Assembly (NCBI RefSeq): GCF_902859585.1
Contig: NZ_CADIJM010000009.1
Coordinates: 1 to 64,000, forward strand
DNA from: Achromobacter animicus
GTDB taxonomy: Bacteria > Pseudomonadota > Gammaproteobacteria > Burkholderiales > Burkholderiaceae_B
DNA length: 64,000 bases
Direction of reading: 5' to 3'
In this document: positions 1-8,637 of the stretch, in pieces
Layout: every line of letters starts with the position of its first letter
Numbering within the stretch: position 1 is the stretch's first letter
Program-made: the position numbers and the translations under genes
The notes under the pieces: generated by a model
The model's database searches: none
Told to the model about the DNA's origin: nothing
Seen by the model: the letters and a program-made list of their open reading frames with translations, nothing else

Positions 1-116
1 GCTTGCTGGGCTGCGGGTGCGGCCGCGGCGGCCGCGGGCGCGGCGCCTGCAGCCGGCGCTGCCGGGCTGGTGGTCGCCTGCGCCACCAGAGTGGCGCTAT
101 GCAGTGCGTTGGACAT
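1..116 (-). CDS. exbB: ExbB-like proton channel subunit, N-terminal fragment
   Basis: Only the first 38 codons lie in the window; the gene runs off the left edge. The visible part starts MSNALHSATLVAQ and continues as an Ala/Pro-rich stretch. No ExbB core is visible, so the name rests on position: its ATG sits one base after the tonB TGA (translational coupling), and tonB-exbB-exbD is the order known in Bordetella. ExbB would form, with ExbD, the inner-membrane proton channel that energises TonB. The Ala/Pro-rich N-terminus could be a periplasmic extension. A different tonB-coupled gene cannot be excluded from this fragment. Confidence 0.6.
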   Translation of the reverse strand, partial: MSNALHSATLVAQATTSPAAPAAGAAPAAAAAAPAAQQ

Positions 117-117
117 C

Positions 118-930
118 TCAGTTCCTCATTACGAAATCGAACGGAATTTTTGCTTTGGCGGGATAAGCCACGCCATTACGGGTATACGGCTTGAAGCGGC
201 CTTTGCGGGCGGCTGCCAGCGCCGATTCGTCCAGGCGCGGAAAGCCCGACGAAGCATCGATGGTTGCCCGCTCGACCAAGCCCTGAGTATTGATTTCCAC
301 CAGCACCACGACCCGGCCCTCTTCCCGCATGCGGCGCGACGCCATCGGATAGTTGGGCATCGGACGCGCACCCTGGAACTCGATGCTCGAGACCAGCACG
401 GGCTGATCGGGAGGTGGTCCCTGCGTCGGGCCCTGCGGCGCCTGCGTGCCTTCCGGCGCACCACTGGGCGGCGTCGGCTGCGGCGGCGTTTCAGGCTTGG
501 GCTCGGGTTTGACTTCCTGCTTGGGCTTTGGCTTGGGTTTGGGCTTGGGTTTGGGCGGAGGCGGCTTGGGCGCCGGCATCGGCGGCTTTTCCACCACCGG
601 TTCGGGCTCGGGTTCCGGCTCCGGCTCGGGCTTCAACTCGGGTTCGGGCTCGGGTTCGGGCTCGATCTCGGGTTCAGGCTCGGGCGGCGTCTCGGTCACC
701 GGCTGCGGCACTTCAGGAGTGGGTTCGGCTTTGGCGATCTGGGGGATGGGGGCATCCACCACGCTCACCATGATTGCCTCGGGTTCCTCCAATTCAGGAC
801 GACTTTCCGGCGCCATGAAGATGGCGCCGATCACCGCTGCATGAAGCGCGACGACCGCCAGGCCAGCGCCTGCGCGTATACCAAAAGAAGACCGCGAAGA
901 AGAATTCCAACCGGGTTGAAGACTAGGCAT
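118..930 (-). CDS. tonB: TonB energy-transducing protein
   Basis: This 270-residue protein couples inner-membrane proton motive force to TonB-dependent outer-membrane receptors (siderophores, haem). Residues about 19-40 form the single N-terminal membrane anchor. Residues about 66-175 are a long Pro-Glu then Pro-Lys periplasmic spacer rich in EPEPEP and KPKPKP repeats. The C-terminal domain (about 185-270) holds the family pattern [20 protein letters not shown] and ends with the [20 protein letters not shown]-type strand that contacts TonB boxes. The spacer DNA is a near-perfect short repeat, so length variation by slippage is possible. A Fur-type palindrome lies about 100 bases upstream, consistent with iron repression. 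The next gene (ExbB-like) starts one base after the stop. Confidence 0.95.
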   Translation of the reverse strand: MPSLQPGWNSSSRSSFGIRAGAGLAVVALHAAVIGAIFMAPESRPELEEPEAIMVSVVDAPIPQIAKAEPTPEVPQPVTETPPEPEPEIEPEPEPEPELKPEPEPEPEPEPVVEKPPMPAPKPPPPKPKPKPKPKPKQEVKPEPKPETPPQPTPPSGAPEGTQAPQGPTQGPPPDQPVLVSSIEFQGARPMPNYPMASRRMREEGRVVVLVEINTQGLVERATIDASSGFPRLDESALAAARKGRFKPYTRNGVAYPAKAKIPFDFVMRN

Positions 931-1032
931 GAATCAGCCAGGGTGCATTGACTTTTCCGGCCAGCCAGAGAAATGACGCGCACAAAACGGCGACGCCGGC
1001 TGACCGGTACAAGCCCGACATAGTATCTTAAA

Positions 1033-1047
1033 TGCGAATGATTCGCA
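1033..1047. promoter_or_regulatory. Fur-type iron box upstream of tonB
   Basis: TGCGAAT-G-ATTCGCA is a perfect 7-1-7 inverted repeat matching the Fur pattern tgAtAATnATTatCa at most positions. It lies about 103 bases before the tonB ATG. Fur repression of tonB under iron sufficiency is known in Bordetella and other proteobacteria; binding here is inferred. Confidence 0.75.
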
Positions 1048-1169
1048 CGTTGTATTTCGAATGGAACAGCGTAACACCGCTGACGGAGATCAAAGCGGAA
1101 TCAATAAACGCTTACGAAAAAAGGCGGACGCTCGCGCGTAGCGGCACTGAAAACGCCCACCGGAAAAAC

Positions 1170-1200
1170 AAAAAACCCGCCACGTCGCCGTGTGCGGGTT
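1170..1200 (-). terminator. Intrinsic terminator after tRNA-Val
   Basis: AACCCGC at 1174-1180 pairs with GCGGGTT at 1194-1200. On the minus strand the hairpin is followed by a T-run (the A-run at 1169-1175). It lies 57 bases beyond the encoded CCA of tRNA-Val. Confidence 0.75.
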
Positions 1201-1256
1201 AGATGCGAATCCGGAACGAGGCGCGGTGTGCCTTCCCAACCGGGATCGTGTGCTTC

Positions 1257-1332
1257 TGGTGGGTGCTACAGGGGTCGAACCTGTGACCTACGCCGTGTAA
1301 AGGCGCCGCTCTACCAACTGAGCTAAGCACCC
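1257..1332 (-). tRNA. tRNA-Val (anticodon UAC)
   Basis: A complete 76-nt cloverleaf with encoded CCA. The acceptor arm is GGGTGCT/AGCACCC, the D-arm contains AGCTCAGTTGGTAGAGC, the anticodon loop TTTACAC gives anticodon TAC, and the T-arm is ACAGG-TTCGAAC-CCTGT. A TTGCCC-N17-TATACT promoter lies about 80 bases upstream and a terminator follows. Confidence 0.97.
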
Positions 1333-1410
1333 ATTTCAGTGCAATTGCCCGGCGCGATTAGCACGCGGGAATTACCAATTTGGGGTACTCAAAAGCAATA
1401 CGCGGGCCGG

Positions 1411-1439
1411 AGTATACCGGACCGCGTACTTGTGGGCAA
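1411..1439 (-). promoter_or_regulatory. Sigma-70 promoter of tRNA-Val
   Basis: On the minus strand, TTGCCC (1439-1434), a 17-base spacer and TATACT (1416-1411). The predicted start near 1404 leaves a leader of about 70 nt before the tRNA. Placement between hupB and the tRNA suggests independent expression of the tRNA. Confidence 0.7.
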
Positions 1440-1477
1440 ATCGCAGCGCCAGGCGCCTTGCGATCCGCTGCCGTCAA

Positions 1478-1750
1478 TCAGTTGACGGCGTCCTTCAGGG
1501 CCTTGCCCGGACGGAACTTCGGCACCTTGGCCTTCTTGATCTTGATGGTTTCGCCGGTGCGCGGGTTACGGCCAGTGCGCGCGGCGCGAGCCGACACGGC
1601 AAACGTGCCGAAACCGACCAGCGTGACCGTACCGCCCTTCTTCAGCGTGGTCTTCACGGCACCGATCAGGGCGTCGAGCGAACGGCCGGCAGCAGCCTTG
1701 GAGATATCGGCCTTGCTGGCGATGTGATCGATGAGTTCGGTTTTGTTCAT
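1478..1750 (-). CDS. hupB: DNA-binding protein HU-beta
   Basis: This 90-residue nucleoid protein bends and compacts DNA as a dimer. The start [14 protein letters not shown] is the canonical HU N-terminus and is preceded by a GAGGGG ribosome site; the frame stays open further upstream but that extension lacks HU features. The core GFGTF is at 47-50, and the beta-arm with the intercalating proline motif RNPRTGE is at 61-67, followed by the standard C-terminal GKALKDAVN. The stop codon lies inside a perfect palindrome (CCGTCAA-TCAG-TTGACGG, 1471-1488). A TTGACA-containing promoter is visible about 210 bases upstream. Confidence 0.97.
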   Translation of the reverse strand: MNKTELIDHIASKADISKAAAGRSLDALIGAVKTTLKKGGTVTLVGFGTFAVSARAARTGRNPRTGETIKIKKAKVPKFRPGKALKDAVN

Positions 1751-2105
1751 GCAGGTGTACCCCTCACAAGGTGTGGAGTCTGCCGGGGGGGCGGAGTTCA
1801 TGGCCGTCAGGATGGATGCCACAAATGGACGCGAGACCAGGCAAACGACGAACAGACAGTGGATAAACTTTTTTCTTGCGCTGCAAAGCACAACTTTTAA
1901 ACTGCTGCGCCGCTTAGGATTTGCTGGCTTTTTGCCTGCAAACCGTCAGCGACGCAGAGGTGTATTAGGCCTTGGCGTAGAGCGGCTGTCAAGAGAAAAC
2001 CTGACCGCAACCCGCGTCAATACTAGCTTTTAGCCGTTTTCGCAATAAACAAAAACGCGAATTTCGGGGTTTGCACGACACCCCAAATAAACACTTTAAG
2101 CTTCA
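1751..2105. other. Intergenic region between hupB and piuC
   Basis: These 355 bases are AT-richer than the surroundings and hold the hupB promoter and long 5' leader on the minus strand. A GGGGT/ACCCC hairpin at 2066-2084 lies just beyond the piuC stop and could be a weak terminator, as its minus-strand T-run is interrupted. I see no gene here. Confidence 0.5.
1962..1992 (-). promoter_or_regulatory. Candidate hupB promoter
   Basis: On the minus strand, a perfect TTGACA at 1992-1987 is followed after 17 bases by CCTAAT or after 19 by TAATAC. This would give a hupB 5' leader of about 200 nt. The -10 choice is uncertain. Confidence 0.5.
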
Positions 2106-2786
2106 TCAAACGTCGGCCCAGCGACGCAGCAGATTGTGATAAATGCCGGTGAGCTGCACGATCGACGCATGCCCCGCCACATCCTGGTTCAAGCGCTGGA
2201 TAGCCACGTCCATATCCAGCAGCAATGCGCGCTGGCTGTCTTCGCGCACCAGGCTTTGCATCCAGAAGAACGAACTGACGCGCGCGCCGCGCGTCACGGG
2301 GTTGACCTTGTGCAGGCTGGTGCCCGGATACAGCACCATATGCCCTGCCGGCAGCTTCACGGCGCGCGGACCATAGGTGTCGTCGATAACGAGCTCGCCG
2401 CCGTCGTAGCTATCGGGATCCGAGAAGAACAGCGTCGCGGACAGGTCGGTGCGCACGCGCTCCGGTGAACCCGCGATGCCGCGCACGGCGTTGTCGACGT
2501 GATAGCCGAAGGCCTCGCCGCCTTCGTAGCGATTAAACAGCGGCGGGAAGATCTTGCGCGGCAACGCAGCCGACACGAAGAGATTGTTGCCCGACAGGCG
2601 CTGCAGGATCAGCGTGCCGAGCTCTTGCGCCAGGGGATGCTGTTCGGGCAATTGCCGGTTGTGCTTGACCTGCCCCGATTGATGGCCGGCGGTGACCTTG
2701 CCGTCTACCCAGTCTGCGGCATCCAGCCGCTGGCGGATGTCGGCCGCCTCTTGCGGCGTGAAGACTTCTGCGATCTGTATAAGCAT
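2106..2786 (-). CDS. Fe(II)/2-oxoglutarate PKHD-type hydroxylase (PiuC/YbiX family)
   Basis: This 226-residue protein matches the PiuC/YbiX family of prolyl-4-hydroxylase-fold dioxygenases, often iron-regulated and linked to TonB-dependent siderophore uptake; the substrate is unknown. The iron ligands are visible as H96-x-D98 (in FGYHVDN) and H159 (in [10 protein letters not shown]), with R169 in place to bind 2-oxoglutarate. Length is typical for the family. It is a single minus-strand gene separated by 58 bases from the upstream PLP enzyme. No clear Fur box stands directly before it, so iron control cannot be read from this sequence. Confidence 0.9.
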   Translation of the reverse strand: MLIQIAEVFTPQEAADIRQRLDAADWVDGKVTAGHQSGQVKHNRQLPEQHPLAQELGTLILQRLSGNNLFVSAALPRKIFPPLFNRYEGGEAFGYHVDNAVRGIAGSPERVRTDLSATLFFSDPDSYDGGELVIDDTYGPRAVKLPAGHMVLYPGTSLHKVNPVTRGARVSSFFWMQSLVREDSQRALLLDMDVAIQRLNQDVAGHASIVQLTGIYHNLLRRWADV

Positions 2787-2844
2787 GGGTTCCTACCCCG
2801 ATTGCGTTGTCGGCGCAGCCCTGGCGGGAGCCGCGCCTGCCGCA

Positions 2845-4089
2845 TTATCCCTTCAGGCAACCATTGAGCGCCTGATCGAAATCAAACAGCAAATCGGCTT
2901 CGTCTTCGATGCCCACCGACACGCGAATCAGGCTGTCCGCAATGCCCATCTGCTGACGGCGCTCCGCGCCCATCTCGTAATAGATGGTGTGGGCGGCCGG
3001 CAGCGCCAGACTGCGCGTATCACCCAGGTGCGTCGCCATCAGCACGACACGCAGCCGATTCAGGAAGTCGAAGCAATCGACGCCATCTGCCAGCTCGACG
3101 CCCAGCAGGCCGCCGAACCGCGAGCCGAAGAGCGCCGCGGCGCGCGCGTGTTGCGGATGGCTTGCAAGGCCCGGGTAATGCACCTTCGCCACGCCCGGGT
3201 GCTCTTCCAGAAAGCGCGCCAGCGCCAGCGCATTGGCGCAGTGCTTGGCCATGCGCAGCGCCAGCGTCTCGGCGCCCACCGCAATGCGGTGCGCCGGCTC
3301 GGCGGCCAGCGTGCCGCCCATGTCGCGCAGACCCTTTTTCTTGATCTGCGTAAGGCCCCAACCGGTCGACGCCCCCTTGCGATAGGCCTCGTAGATATTC
3401 TCGTTGCCGGCCCAGTCATACAGGCCCGTGTCGGTCACCGCGCCACCCAGCGCGTTGCCATGACCGCCGATGTACTTGGACAGCGAGTTCATCACCAGCG
3501 ATGCGCCCACGGAAGCAGGCCGGAACATCCACGGCGAGGTCAGCGTGTTGTCCACCACATAGACCAGCCCCTTTTCGCGGCAGATCTCGCCGATCACGGC
3601 CAGGTCGGCCACCTGCGTGCCCGGGTTGGCAATGGTCTCGGTAAAGACCATGCGCGTATTGGGCTGGATGGCGGCGCGCACCTGCGACGAATCCGTCGCG
3701 TCGACAAAGGTGATCTCCACGCCCAGTTCCTGCAGCGTGCCGAACAGGCTGTTGGTGTTGCCGAACACGAACTGGCTGGACACCAGGTGGTCGCCCCGGC
3801 GCAGCAGCGTGGTGAAGATGGCGGCCAGCGCAGCCATGCCGGTCGAGAAACTGACCGTGCCCTTGCCGCCTTCCATCTGGCTGATCTTGGCTTCCAGCGC
3901 GGTCGTGGTCGGCGTGCCCTGGCGCGCATAAGTGAAGCCCGCCTTGCCCTGGAACACGGCAGCCAGCTCGCGCGCGTCGTCGTAGGCAAACTCGGACGAC
4001 GGATGCATCGGCTTGTGCACCGCTCCGTGCTCGACGGATTGATTGCGGTCGGAATGGAGGATCGTAGTGGTAAAGCCGTTCTGGTGCAT
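2845..4089 (-). CDS. Cys/Met-metabolism PLP enzyme (cystathionine gamma-synthase family)
   Basis: This 414-residue protein is a fold-type I PLP enzyme of the Cys/Met metabolism family. This family includes cystathionine gamma-synthase, O-succinylhomoserine sulfhydrylase (MetZ) and methionine gamma-lyase. The PLP lysine is K205 in MNSLSKYIGGHGNALGG; FSTGMAA at about 82-88 and YARQGTPTTTALE at about 54-66 are the usual phosphate and substrate elements. ATG at 4089 (MHQNGFTTT) is preferred over an in-frame TTG five codons earlier; no strong ribosome site marks either. It lies 45 bases after rlmB on the same strand. Sequence alone does not separate the subfamilies, so no gene symbol is given. Confidence 0.85.
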   Translation of the reverse strand: MHQNGFTTTILHSDRNQSVEHGAVHKPMHPSSEFAYDDARELAAVFQGKAGFTYARQGTPTTTALEAKISQMEGGKGTVSFSTGMAALAAIFTTLLRRGDHLVSSQFVFGNTNSLFGTLQELGVEITFVDATDSSQVRAAIQPNTRMVFTETIANPGTQVADLAVIGEICREKGLVYVVDNTLTSPWMFRPASVGASLVMNSLSKYIGGHGNALGGAVTDTGLYDWAGNENIYEAYRKGASTGWGLTQIKKKGLRDMGGTLAAEPAHRIAVGAETLALRMAKHCANALALARFLEEHPGVAKVHYPGLASHPQHARAAALFGSRFGGLLGVELADGVDCFDFLNRLRVVLMATHLGDTRSLALPAAHTIYYEMGAERRQQMGIADSLIRVSVGIEDEADLLFDFDQALNGCLKG

Positions 4090-4134
4090 GATGGGCAGAC
4101 GCAAGAAAGAAGGGTATCTACAGGATTAGACGGA

Positions 4135-4872
4135 TCACGATTGGCGCTGGCGCACGGTCTCGTACAGGCAGACGGCGCTGGCGACGCTGACGTTCAGGCT
4201 TTCCACGGAACCCAGCATCGGGATGTTGACGAGCTGGTCGCAGGTTTCACGCGTGAGGCGGCGCATGCCCTCGCCTTCGGCGCCCATGACCCAGGCCATC
4301 GGCTGGCGCGCGTCGATCTTGTGCATGCTGTCAGTGGCCTGATCGTCCGTGCCGACGAGCCACACGCCGCGATCCTTCAGGCTGCGCATGGTGCGCGCCA
4401 GGTTGGTCACCATCAAATACGGAACCGTATCCGCCGCGCCGCACGCCACGCGCTGCACGGTGGCGTTCAATCCAACGGCGCGATCACGCGGCGCGATCAC
4501 CGCGTGCACGCCCGCCGCGTCGGCGGTACGCAGGCACGCGCCCAGATTGTGGGGGTCGGTCACGCCATCAAGAATCAGCAGCAGCGGCGGCCCTTCGATC
4601 ACGTCGAGCACTTCGTCGACATCCACCGCCAACTGGCGCTCGTCGGCCAGCGCCACGACGCCCTGGTGACGGGTGCCGCGCGACAGGCCGTCCAGGCGCT
4701 CCATGGGAACCGGATGCAGACGGCAGCCAGCCCGCTCGGCCTGCTCGATGAATGTCTGCATGCGCTTGTCGCGGCGCGAGGCCTCGACGTAGATTTCCTT
4801 GATCGACTCGGGCGCGTGGCGCAGCCGCGCGACAACCGCGTGAAACCCGGCCAGGACTTGGGTCGACGCCAT
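4135..4872 (-). CDS. rlmB: 23S rRNA (guanosine-2251-2'-O)-methyltransferase RlmB
   Basis: This 245-residue SPOUT enzyme 2'-O-methylates G2251 in the 23S rRNA P-loop. The N-terminal L30e-like substrate domain (about 1-75) begins [11 protein letters not shown]. The SpoU domain holds motif 1 [23 protein letters not shown] (N109 and R115 expected catalytic or SAM-site residues), motif 2 VMGAEGEGM (about 195-203) and motif 3 [15 protein letters not shown] (about 217-231) of the knotted fold. It follows rnr by 137 bases on the same strand; rnr-rlmB adjacency is common in proteobacteria. Confidence 0.95.
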   Translation of the reverse strand: MASTQVLAGFHAVVARLRHAPESIKEIYVEASRRDKRMQTFIEQAERAGCRLHPVPMERLDGLSRGTRHQGVVALADERQLAVDVDEVLDVIEGPPLLLILDGVTDPHNLGACLRTADAAGVHAVIAPRDRAVGLNATVQRVACGAADTVPYLMVTNLARTMRSLKDRGVWLVGTDDQATDSMHKIDARQPMAWVMGAEGEGMRRLTRETCDQLVNIPMLGSVESLNVSVASAVCLYETVRQRQS

Positions 4873-4899
4873 AAAACAATACCTTTAGATAAACGAATA

Positions 4900-4919
4900 C
4901 CCGCCCCAGAGGGGGCGGG
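4900..4919 (-). terminator. GC-rich hairpin between rnr and rlmB
   Basis: CCCGCCCC (4900-4907), loop AGAG, GGGGCGGG (4912-4919): an 8-bp perfect stem. On the minus strand it is followed by TATTCGTTTATC, only weakly U-rich. It may attenuate read-through from rnr into rlmB or act as a processing hairpin. Confidence 0.45.
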
Positions 4920-5009
4920 CCACCGGACAGGACCGGCAATAACCGCAATGTTACCCCTTACAGCCACACCGCCGAACGACGGCATGGCCATAAGGATCCC
5001 CGCCGCCGC

Positions 5010-7475
5010 TCAGTGGCGCTTGCGGGTGGCCTTCTTGGCGGGCGCGGCCCGCTGAGTGGCCTTGGGCGGCTTGCTGGCCTTTTTGGCCGCGGCGCGCCGT
5101 TCCTTGGCAGTCTGCCCCTTCAGGCCCGCGGGCTTGGGGGACGCGGCCTTCTTGACGCGGCGCATGGGCTCATCGGGCCCGCGCGCCGCCGCCTTGCGCA
5201 GCGCGTCGAAACTCGTGCCCTGCACCAGCCGGAACTCGATGCGGCGCGCTTCCAGGTCCACGCGGGACACCTGCACCTGCACCTTGTCCGTCAGGCGGTA
5301 GCGCATGCCGGTGCGTTCGCCGCGCAGTTCGTGCAAGGCGTCGTTGAACTGGAAGTACTCGCCGCCCAGCTCCGAGACGTGCACCAGGCCCTCGACGTGC
5401 AGCGTGTCCAGGGTGACGAAGATGCCGAAGCTTGCCACGCCGGTGACTGTGCCGCTGAAGTCTTCGCCCACGCGCTCCTTGACGAACCAGCACTTGAGCC
5501 AGGCCTCGACATCGCGCGAGGCCTCGTCGGCGCGGCGCTCGCTGGCCGATAGCACCAGACCCATCTTTTCCCAGATGGCGTGTTCGTGTTCGCGCTGCGT
5601 GCGGCCGATGACGACGGCGTGGTCGTCCAGACTGGGCACATACCGCTGCCCCGCCAGCAGCGCCTTGATCACGCGGTGCGTGAGCAGGTCGGGATACCGG
5701 CGGATCGGCGAGGTGAAGTGGCTGTAGCCCGGATAGGACAGGCCGAAGTGACCCATGTTGTCGGGGCTGTACACCGCCTGCTGCATCGAGCGCAGGCACA
5801 TGGTCTGCAGCAACTGGTAGTCGGGGCGCCCGCGCACGGAATCCAGGAAATCGCCGTAGTCTTTGGCGGTGGGCGTGTCGCCCCCGCCCAGCGACAGGCC
5901 CATCGTGCGCAGGAATTCGCGCAGCGATTGCAGGCGTTCCGGCGTGGGGCCTTCGTGGATGCGGTACAGGCCGGGATGCTTGCTGCGCGTCATGAAGTCC
6001 GCCGCGCAGGTGTTGGCGGCCAACATGCACTCTTCGATGAGCTTGTGCGCGTCGTTGCGCACGGACGGCACGATCTGTTCGATGCGGCCCAGCTCGTTGC
6101 AGACGATCTTGGTTTCGACAGTATCGAAATCAATGGCGCCGCGCTTCTTGCGGCCTTGCGACAGCAGTTGGAAAAGCTCGTACAGATGCTGGACCTGCGG
6201 CATCACGCTGCGCATCGCATGCGCGGCCGGCCCGCCCGGCTGCTGCAGGGCCGCCCAGATGTTCGTGTAGGTGGTGCGGGCGTGCGAGTGCATGACCGCG
6301 TTGTAGAACTGGTACGCCGTGACCGTGCCGGCCTTGGCGCCGCTGGCCGGAATGACCATGTCGCACACCAGCACCAGGCGGTCGACGTCCGGATTCAGCG
6401 AACACAGGCCGTTGGAAAGCGACTCGGGCAGCATCGGAATGACCCGGCGCGGGAAATACACGCTGGTGCCGCGTTCGATCGCATCGTCGTCCAGCGCATC
6501 GCCCGGACGGACGTAATGGCTGACGTCGGCAATGGCCACCAACAGGCGCCACCCCGGACGCTTGCGCTGGCCCGTGCCCAGCTCCACCGGCTCGCAATAC
6601 ACCGCGTCGTCGAAATCGCGGGCGTCTTCGCCGTCGATGGTGATAAGCGGCACGTCGCGCAGATCGACCCGGTCTTTCAGGTCGGATTTGCGGACCGTGT
6701 CGGGCAGGCGCGCGGCCTGCTTCAAGGCGCCATCAGTGAAGTCGACCGGCACATCGAACTTGCGCACTGCAATTTCGATTTCCATGCCGGGATCGTCGAT
6801 CTCGCCCAGCACCTCGGCCACGCGGCCCAGCGGCTGCGTATGGCGCGTGGGCTGCGCCATGATTTCCACCGCGACCACCTGCCCGTGCTGGGCGCCATTG
6901 GTGTCGCTGGGCGGAATCAGGATGTCGTGCTTGATGCGCTGATCTTCGGGCACGACGATGGACAGACCATGTTCGTGCAGAAAGCGCCCCACCAGCTTGT
7001 TGGTGCGGCGCTCGATGACTTCGACGATGGTGCCTTCCGGCTTGCCCCGGTATTCGCCGCCCGGCTTGACCAGCACGCGGTCGCCATGCAGCACCTTGAG
7101 CATTTCGCGAGGGGACAGGAACAGATCCGGACCGCCGTCGTCGCGCAGCAGGAAACCGAAGCCGTCGCGATGACCCAGCACCTTGCCCGCCACGAAGTCG
7201 AGCTTGGTCGCCAGCAGCAGCACCCCCTTGCGGTTGGGCAGCAACTGCCCGTCGCGCTCCATGGCGCCCAGGCGGCGTTCAAACCCCACCAACGTCGCCT
7301 CGCGCTCGACGCCCATACGCTCAGCCAGCTCTGCCGGAGACAACGGCGAACCCGCGGCGCGCAGCGCTGTCAGGATGGCTTCACGGGACGGAACATCAGG
7401 GTCGAAGTCCGGCGGCGCTTCGGGCAAGGGTGTTGATCTGTTCTTATTGGATTCGTTATTCGATCGTTTTGCCAA
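5010..7475 (-). CDS. rnr: Ribonuclease R
   Basis: RNase R is a processive 3'-5' exoribonuclease that degrades structured RNA and takes part in tmRNA-linked quality control. From the chosen TTG start it has 821 residues. Residues about 28-60 resemble the N-terminal HTH, cold-shock domains follow, and the RNB catalytic core contains GEDARDFDDAVY (282-293) with the metal-binding aspartates. The S1 domain (GTVTGVASFGIFVTLD) and a Lys/Ala/Arg-rich basic tail complete it. TTG at 7475 gives MAKRSNNES. An ATG at 7610 would add 45 residues unlike the family, so it is not preferred. A plus-strand promoter for the neighbouring tRNA-Leu overlaps the start codon. Confidence 0.93.
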   Translation of the reverse strand: MAKRSNNESNKNRSTPLPEAPPDFDPDVPSREAILTALRAAGSPLSPAELAERMGVEREATLVGFERRLGAMERDGQLLPNRKGVLLLATKLDFVAGKVLGHRDGFGFLLRDDGGPDLFLSPREMLKVLHGDRVLVKPGGEYRGKPEGTIVEVIERRTNKLVGRFLHEHGLSIVVPEDQRIKHDILIPPSDTNGAQHGQVVAVEIMAQPTRHTQPLGRVAEVLGEIDDPGMEIEIAVRKFDVPVDFTDGALKQAARLPDTVRKSDLKDRVDLRDVPLITIDGEDARDFDDAVYCEPVELGTGQRKRPGWRLLVAIADVSHYVRPGDALDDDAIERGTSVYFPRRVIPMLPESLSNGLCSLNPDVDRLVLVCDMVIPASGAKAGTVTAYQFYNAVMHSHARTTYTNIWAALQQPGGPAAHAMRSVMPQVQHLYELFQLLSQGRKKRGAIDFDTVETKIVCNELGRIEQIVPSVRNDAHKLIEECMLAANTCAADFMTRSKHPGLYRIHEGPTPERLQSLREFLRTMGLSLGGGDTPTAKDYGDFLDSVRGRPDYQLLQTMCLRSMQQAVYSPDNMGHFGLSYPGYSHFTSPIRRYPDLLTHRVIKALLAGQRYVPSLDDHAVVIGRTQREHEHAIWEKMGLVLSASERRADEASRDVEAWLKCWFVKERVGEDFSGTVTGVASFGIFVTLDTLHVEGLVHVSELGGEYFQFNDALHELRGERTGMRYRLTDKVQVQVSRVDLEARRIEFRLVQGTSFDALRKAAARGPDEPMRRVKKAASPKPAGLKGQTAKERRAAAKKASKPPKATQRAAPAKKATRKRH

Positions 7476-7497
7476 AGCTAAATTTTCCGTATATAAT
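7469..7497 (+). promoter_or_regulatory. Sigma-70 promoter of tRNA-Leu copy 1
   Basis: TTGCCA (7469-7474), 17-base spacer, TATAAT (7492-7497). It points toward the tRNA-Leu at 7707. It overlaps the divergent rnr start at 7475, and the same AT-rich core reads CATTAT/TATATA on the minus strand, so two opposing promoters may share it. Confidence 0.7.
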
Positions 7498-7706
7498 GCG
7501 CAGCTTCTGTGGTTCGCCCAAGGCTGAACACTGAAGCAGAAATGGTCAGAACGGTTTAGGAAACCGGGTTTGAAAAAACCGATTGTAAAACCAACTGCAT
7601 TCAGACGCATGGATTAGTTCAAAGCTGGCTGATTAGGTCAACGCTTAAAACCAACCCAAGTGACTGGAACGCAGCGTAGCACATAGTTCTGACAGTATCT
7701 TTCAGT

Positions 7707-7791
7707 GCCCAGGTGGCGGAATTGGTAGACGCGCACGGTTCAGGTCCGTGTGCCGCAAGGTGTGGAGGTTCGAGTCCTCTCCTGGGCACCA
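7707..7791 (+). tRNA. tRNA-Leu (anticodon CAG), copy 1
   Basis: An 85-nt type II tRNA with encoded CCA. The acceptor is GCCCAGG/CCTGGGC, the anticodon stem-loop is CACGG-TTCAGGT-CCGTG (anticodon CAG), a long variable arm follows, and the T-loop is TTCGAGT. Every base matches the second copy at 8729-8813. Confidence 0.98.
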
Positions 7792-7844
7792 CGGAATTCT
7801 AATCAAGGCAGTTTGCGACTGGCTTGGTGAAATAAGGCTAAAAG

Positions 7845-7876
7845 GCCCCGGAAATCGAAAGGTTTCCGGGGCTTTT
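7845..7876 (+). terminator. Terminator after tRNA-Leu copy 1
   Basis: GCCCCGGAAA (7845-7854), an 8-nt loop, TTTCCGGGGC (7863-7872), then TTTT. A 10-bp stem with a following T-run, 54 bases after the tRNA. Confidence 0.85.
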
Positions 7877-7955
7877 GCTTTTGTGTTTTCTTTCTGTGAT
7901 CGCTTGCCGGAATCTGCGCACGCCAGATATCAGCGCCGCACCGCCCTCGCTTCGG

Positions 7956-8567
7956 TTATCGCCAGGGCACCTTGCGATTCAAATGATGACGCGCATAAAG
8001 ATCGGCGCCCATGCCGTCGATCTGCCCATCGATCAATGCCTCGAACGGCGCAAGCAGCGCGTCAAAGTTGCGCGGCGCCTCGATGGCGTTCAGTGCGTGC
8101 GTCACCGCTTCGATGGTGGACAGCGCGCCTGCCACGTCGGCGTGGCGCACCCGATAGCGTGTCGTCAACCCCGGCGGCAGCATCACGCGAGGCAGCGCGG
8201 CAAGCGCCGGATTGATGTGCAGCAGCTTGCGCGCATGCCCCCATGTGCCGTCCGGCACGATCAGCCGGACGGGCATGCCCAGGTCCTGGCCATAACCCGG
8301 CGTCAGCACCTCGGCGCCCTCTCCGGGAAACAGCAGGCGCGGCGCATGATCCGGCACTGCCCAATCAGACTCCGAAAAGTACTCGCCCACCACACGGCGC
8401 GCCCCCGCCAGTCCCAGCACCGCAAGACGCGCCGTGTTCAACGCGTGGCGCGCTTCGCTGGGATGCTGCAGCACCACCACGCGGGTACGGCAAGACAACG
8501 ATGGAATCAACGCGCAAAGGCAATGCGACAGCGGGCGCAGGCAGCGCGTACAGAGGGCTCGAGACAT
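7956..8567 (-). CDS. tapT: DTW-domain tRNA-uridine aminocarboxypropyltransferase
   Basis: This 203-residue protein is of the DTW family; E. coli TapT (YfiP) uses SAM to make acp3U in the variable loop of certain tRNAs. The N-terminus shows the family cysteine pattern C-T-R-C...H-C-L-C within the first 20 residues, and the signature appears as VPDGTWGHARKL. The start MSRALCTRCL (8567) is where homology begins; upstream codons in frame look non-coding. The gene sits antiparallel between two identical tRNA-Leu(CAG) genes, an apt but possibly coincidental place for a tRNA modifier. The symbol is by family; specificity is inferred. Confidence 0.88.
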   Translation of the reverse strand: MSRALCTRCLRPLSHCLCALIPSLSCRTRVVVLQHPSEARHALNTARLAVLGLAGARRVVGEYFSESDWAVPDHAPRLLFPGEGAEVLTPGYGQDLGMPVRLIVPDGTWGHARKLLHINPALAALPRVMLPPGLTTRYRVRHADVAGALSTIEAVTHALNAIEAPRNFDALLAPFEALIDGQIDGMGADLYARHHLNRKVPWR

Positions 8568-8637
8568 GGGCGACACTATATCGAAAGCGGCCTGTTCGCG
8601 GCCCGCCCAAAAAAAAGTGAAAAAAAAGCAGCACGAC

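Larger units (their letters stand above)
931..1256. other. Intergenic region between tonB and tRNA-Val
   Basis: These 326 bases carry no convincing gene. They hold the Fur-type box of tonB (1033-1047) and the terminator downstream of tRNA-Val (1170-1200). The rest is unremarkable, with a somewhat AT-richer stretch around 1050-1170. Confidence 0.6.

Noticed and set aside
2692-5055. A 787-codon plus-strand open frame
   Set aside because: It is antisense to the PLP enzyme and rlmB, has His/Arg/Ala-rich shadow composition and no domain; the minus-strand genes have clear motifs.
5580-7436. A 618-codon plus-strand open frame
   Set aside because: It mirrors rnr, which carries all RNase R motifs; composition is typical of a GC-rich shadow.
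7476-7610. ATG at 7610 as the rnr start
   Set aside because: It would add 45 residues with no resemblance to RNase R N-termini; TTG at 7475 gives MAKRSNNES, more like the family.
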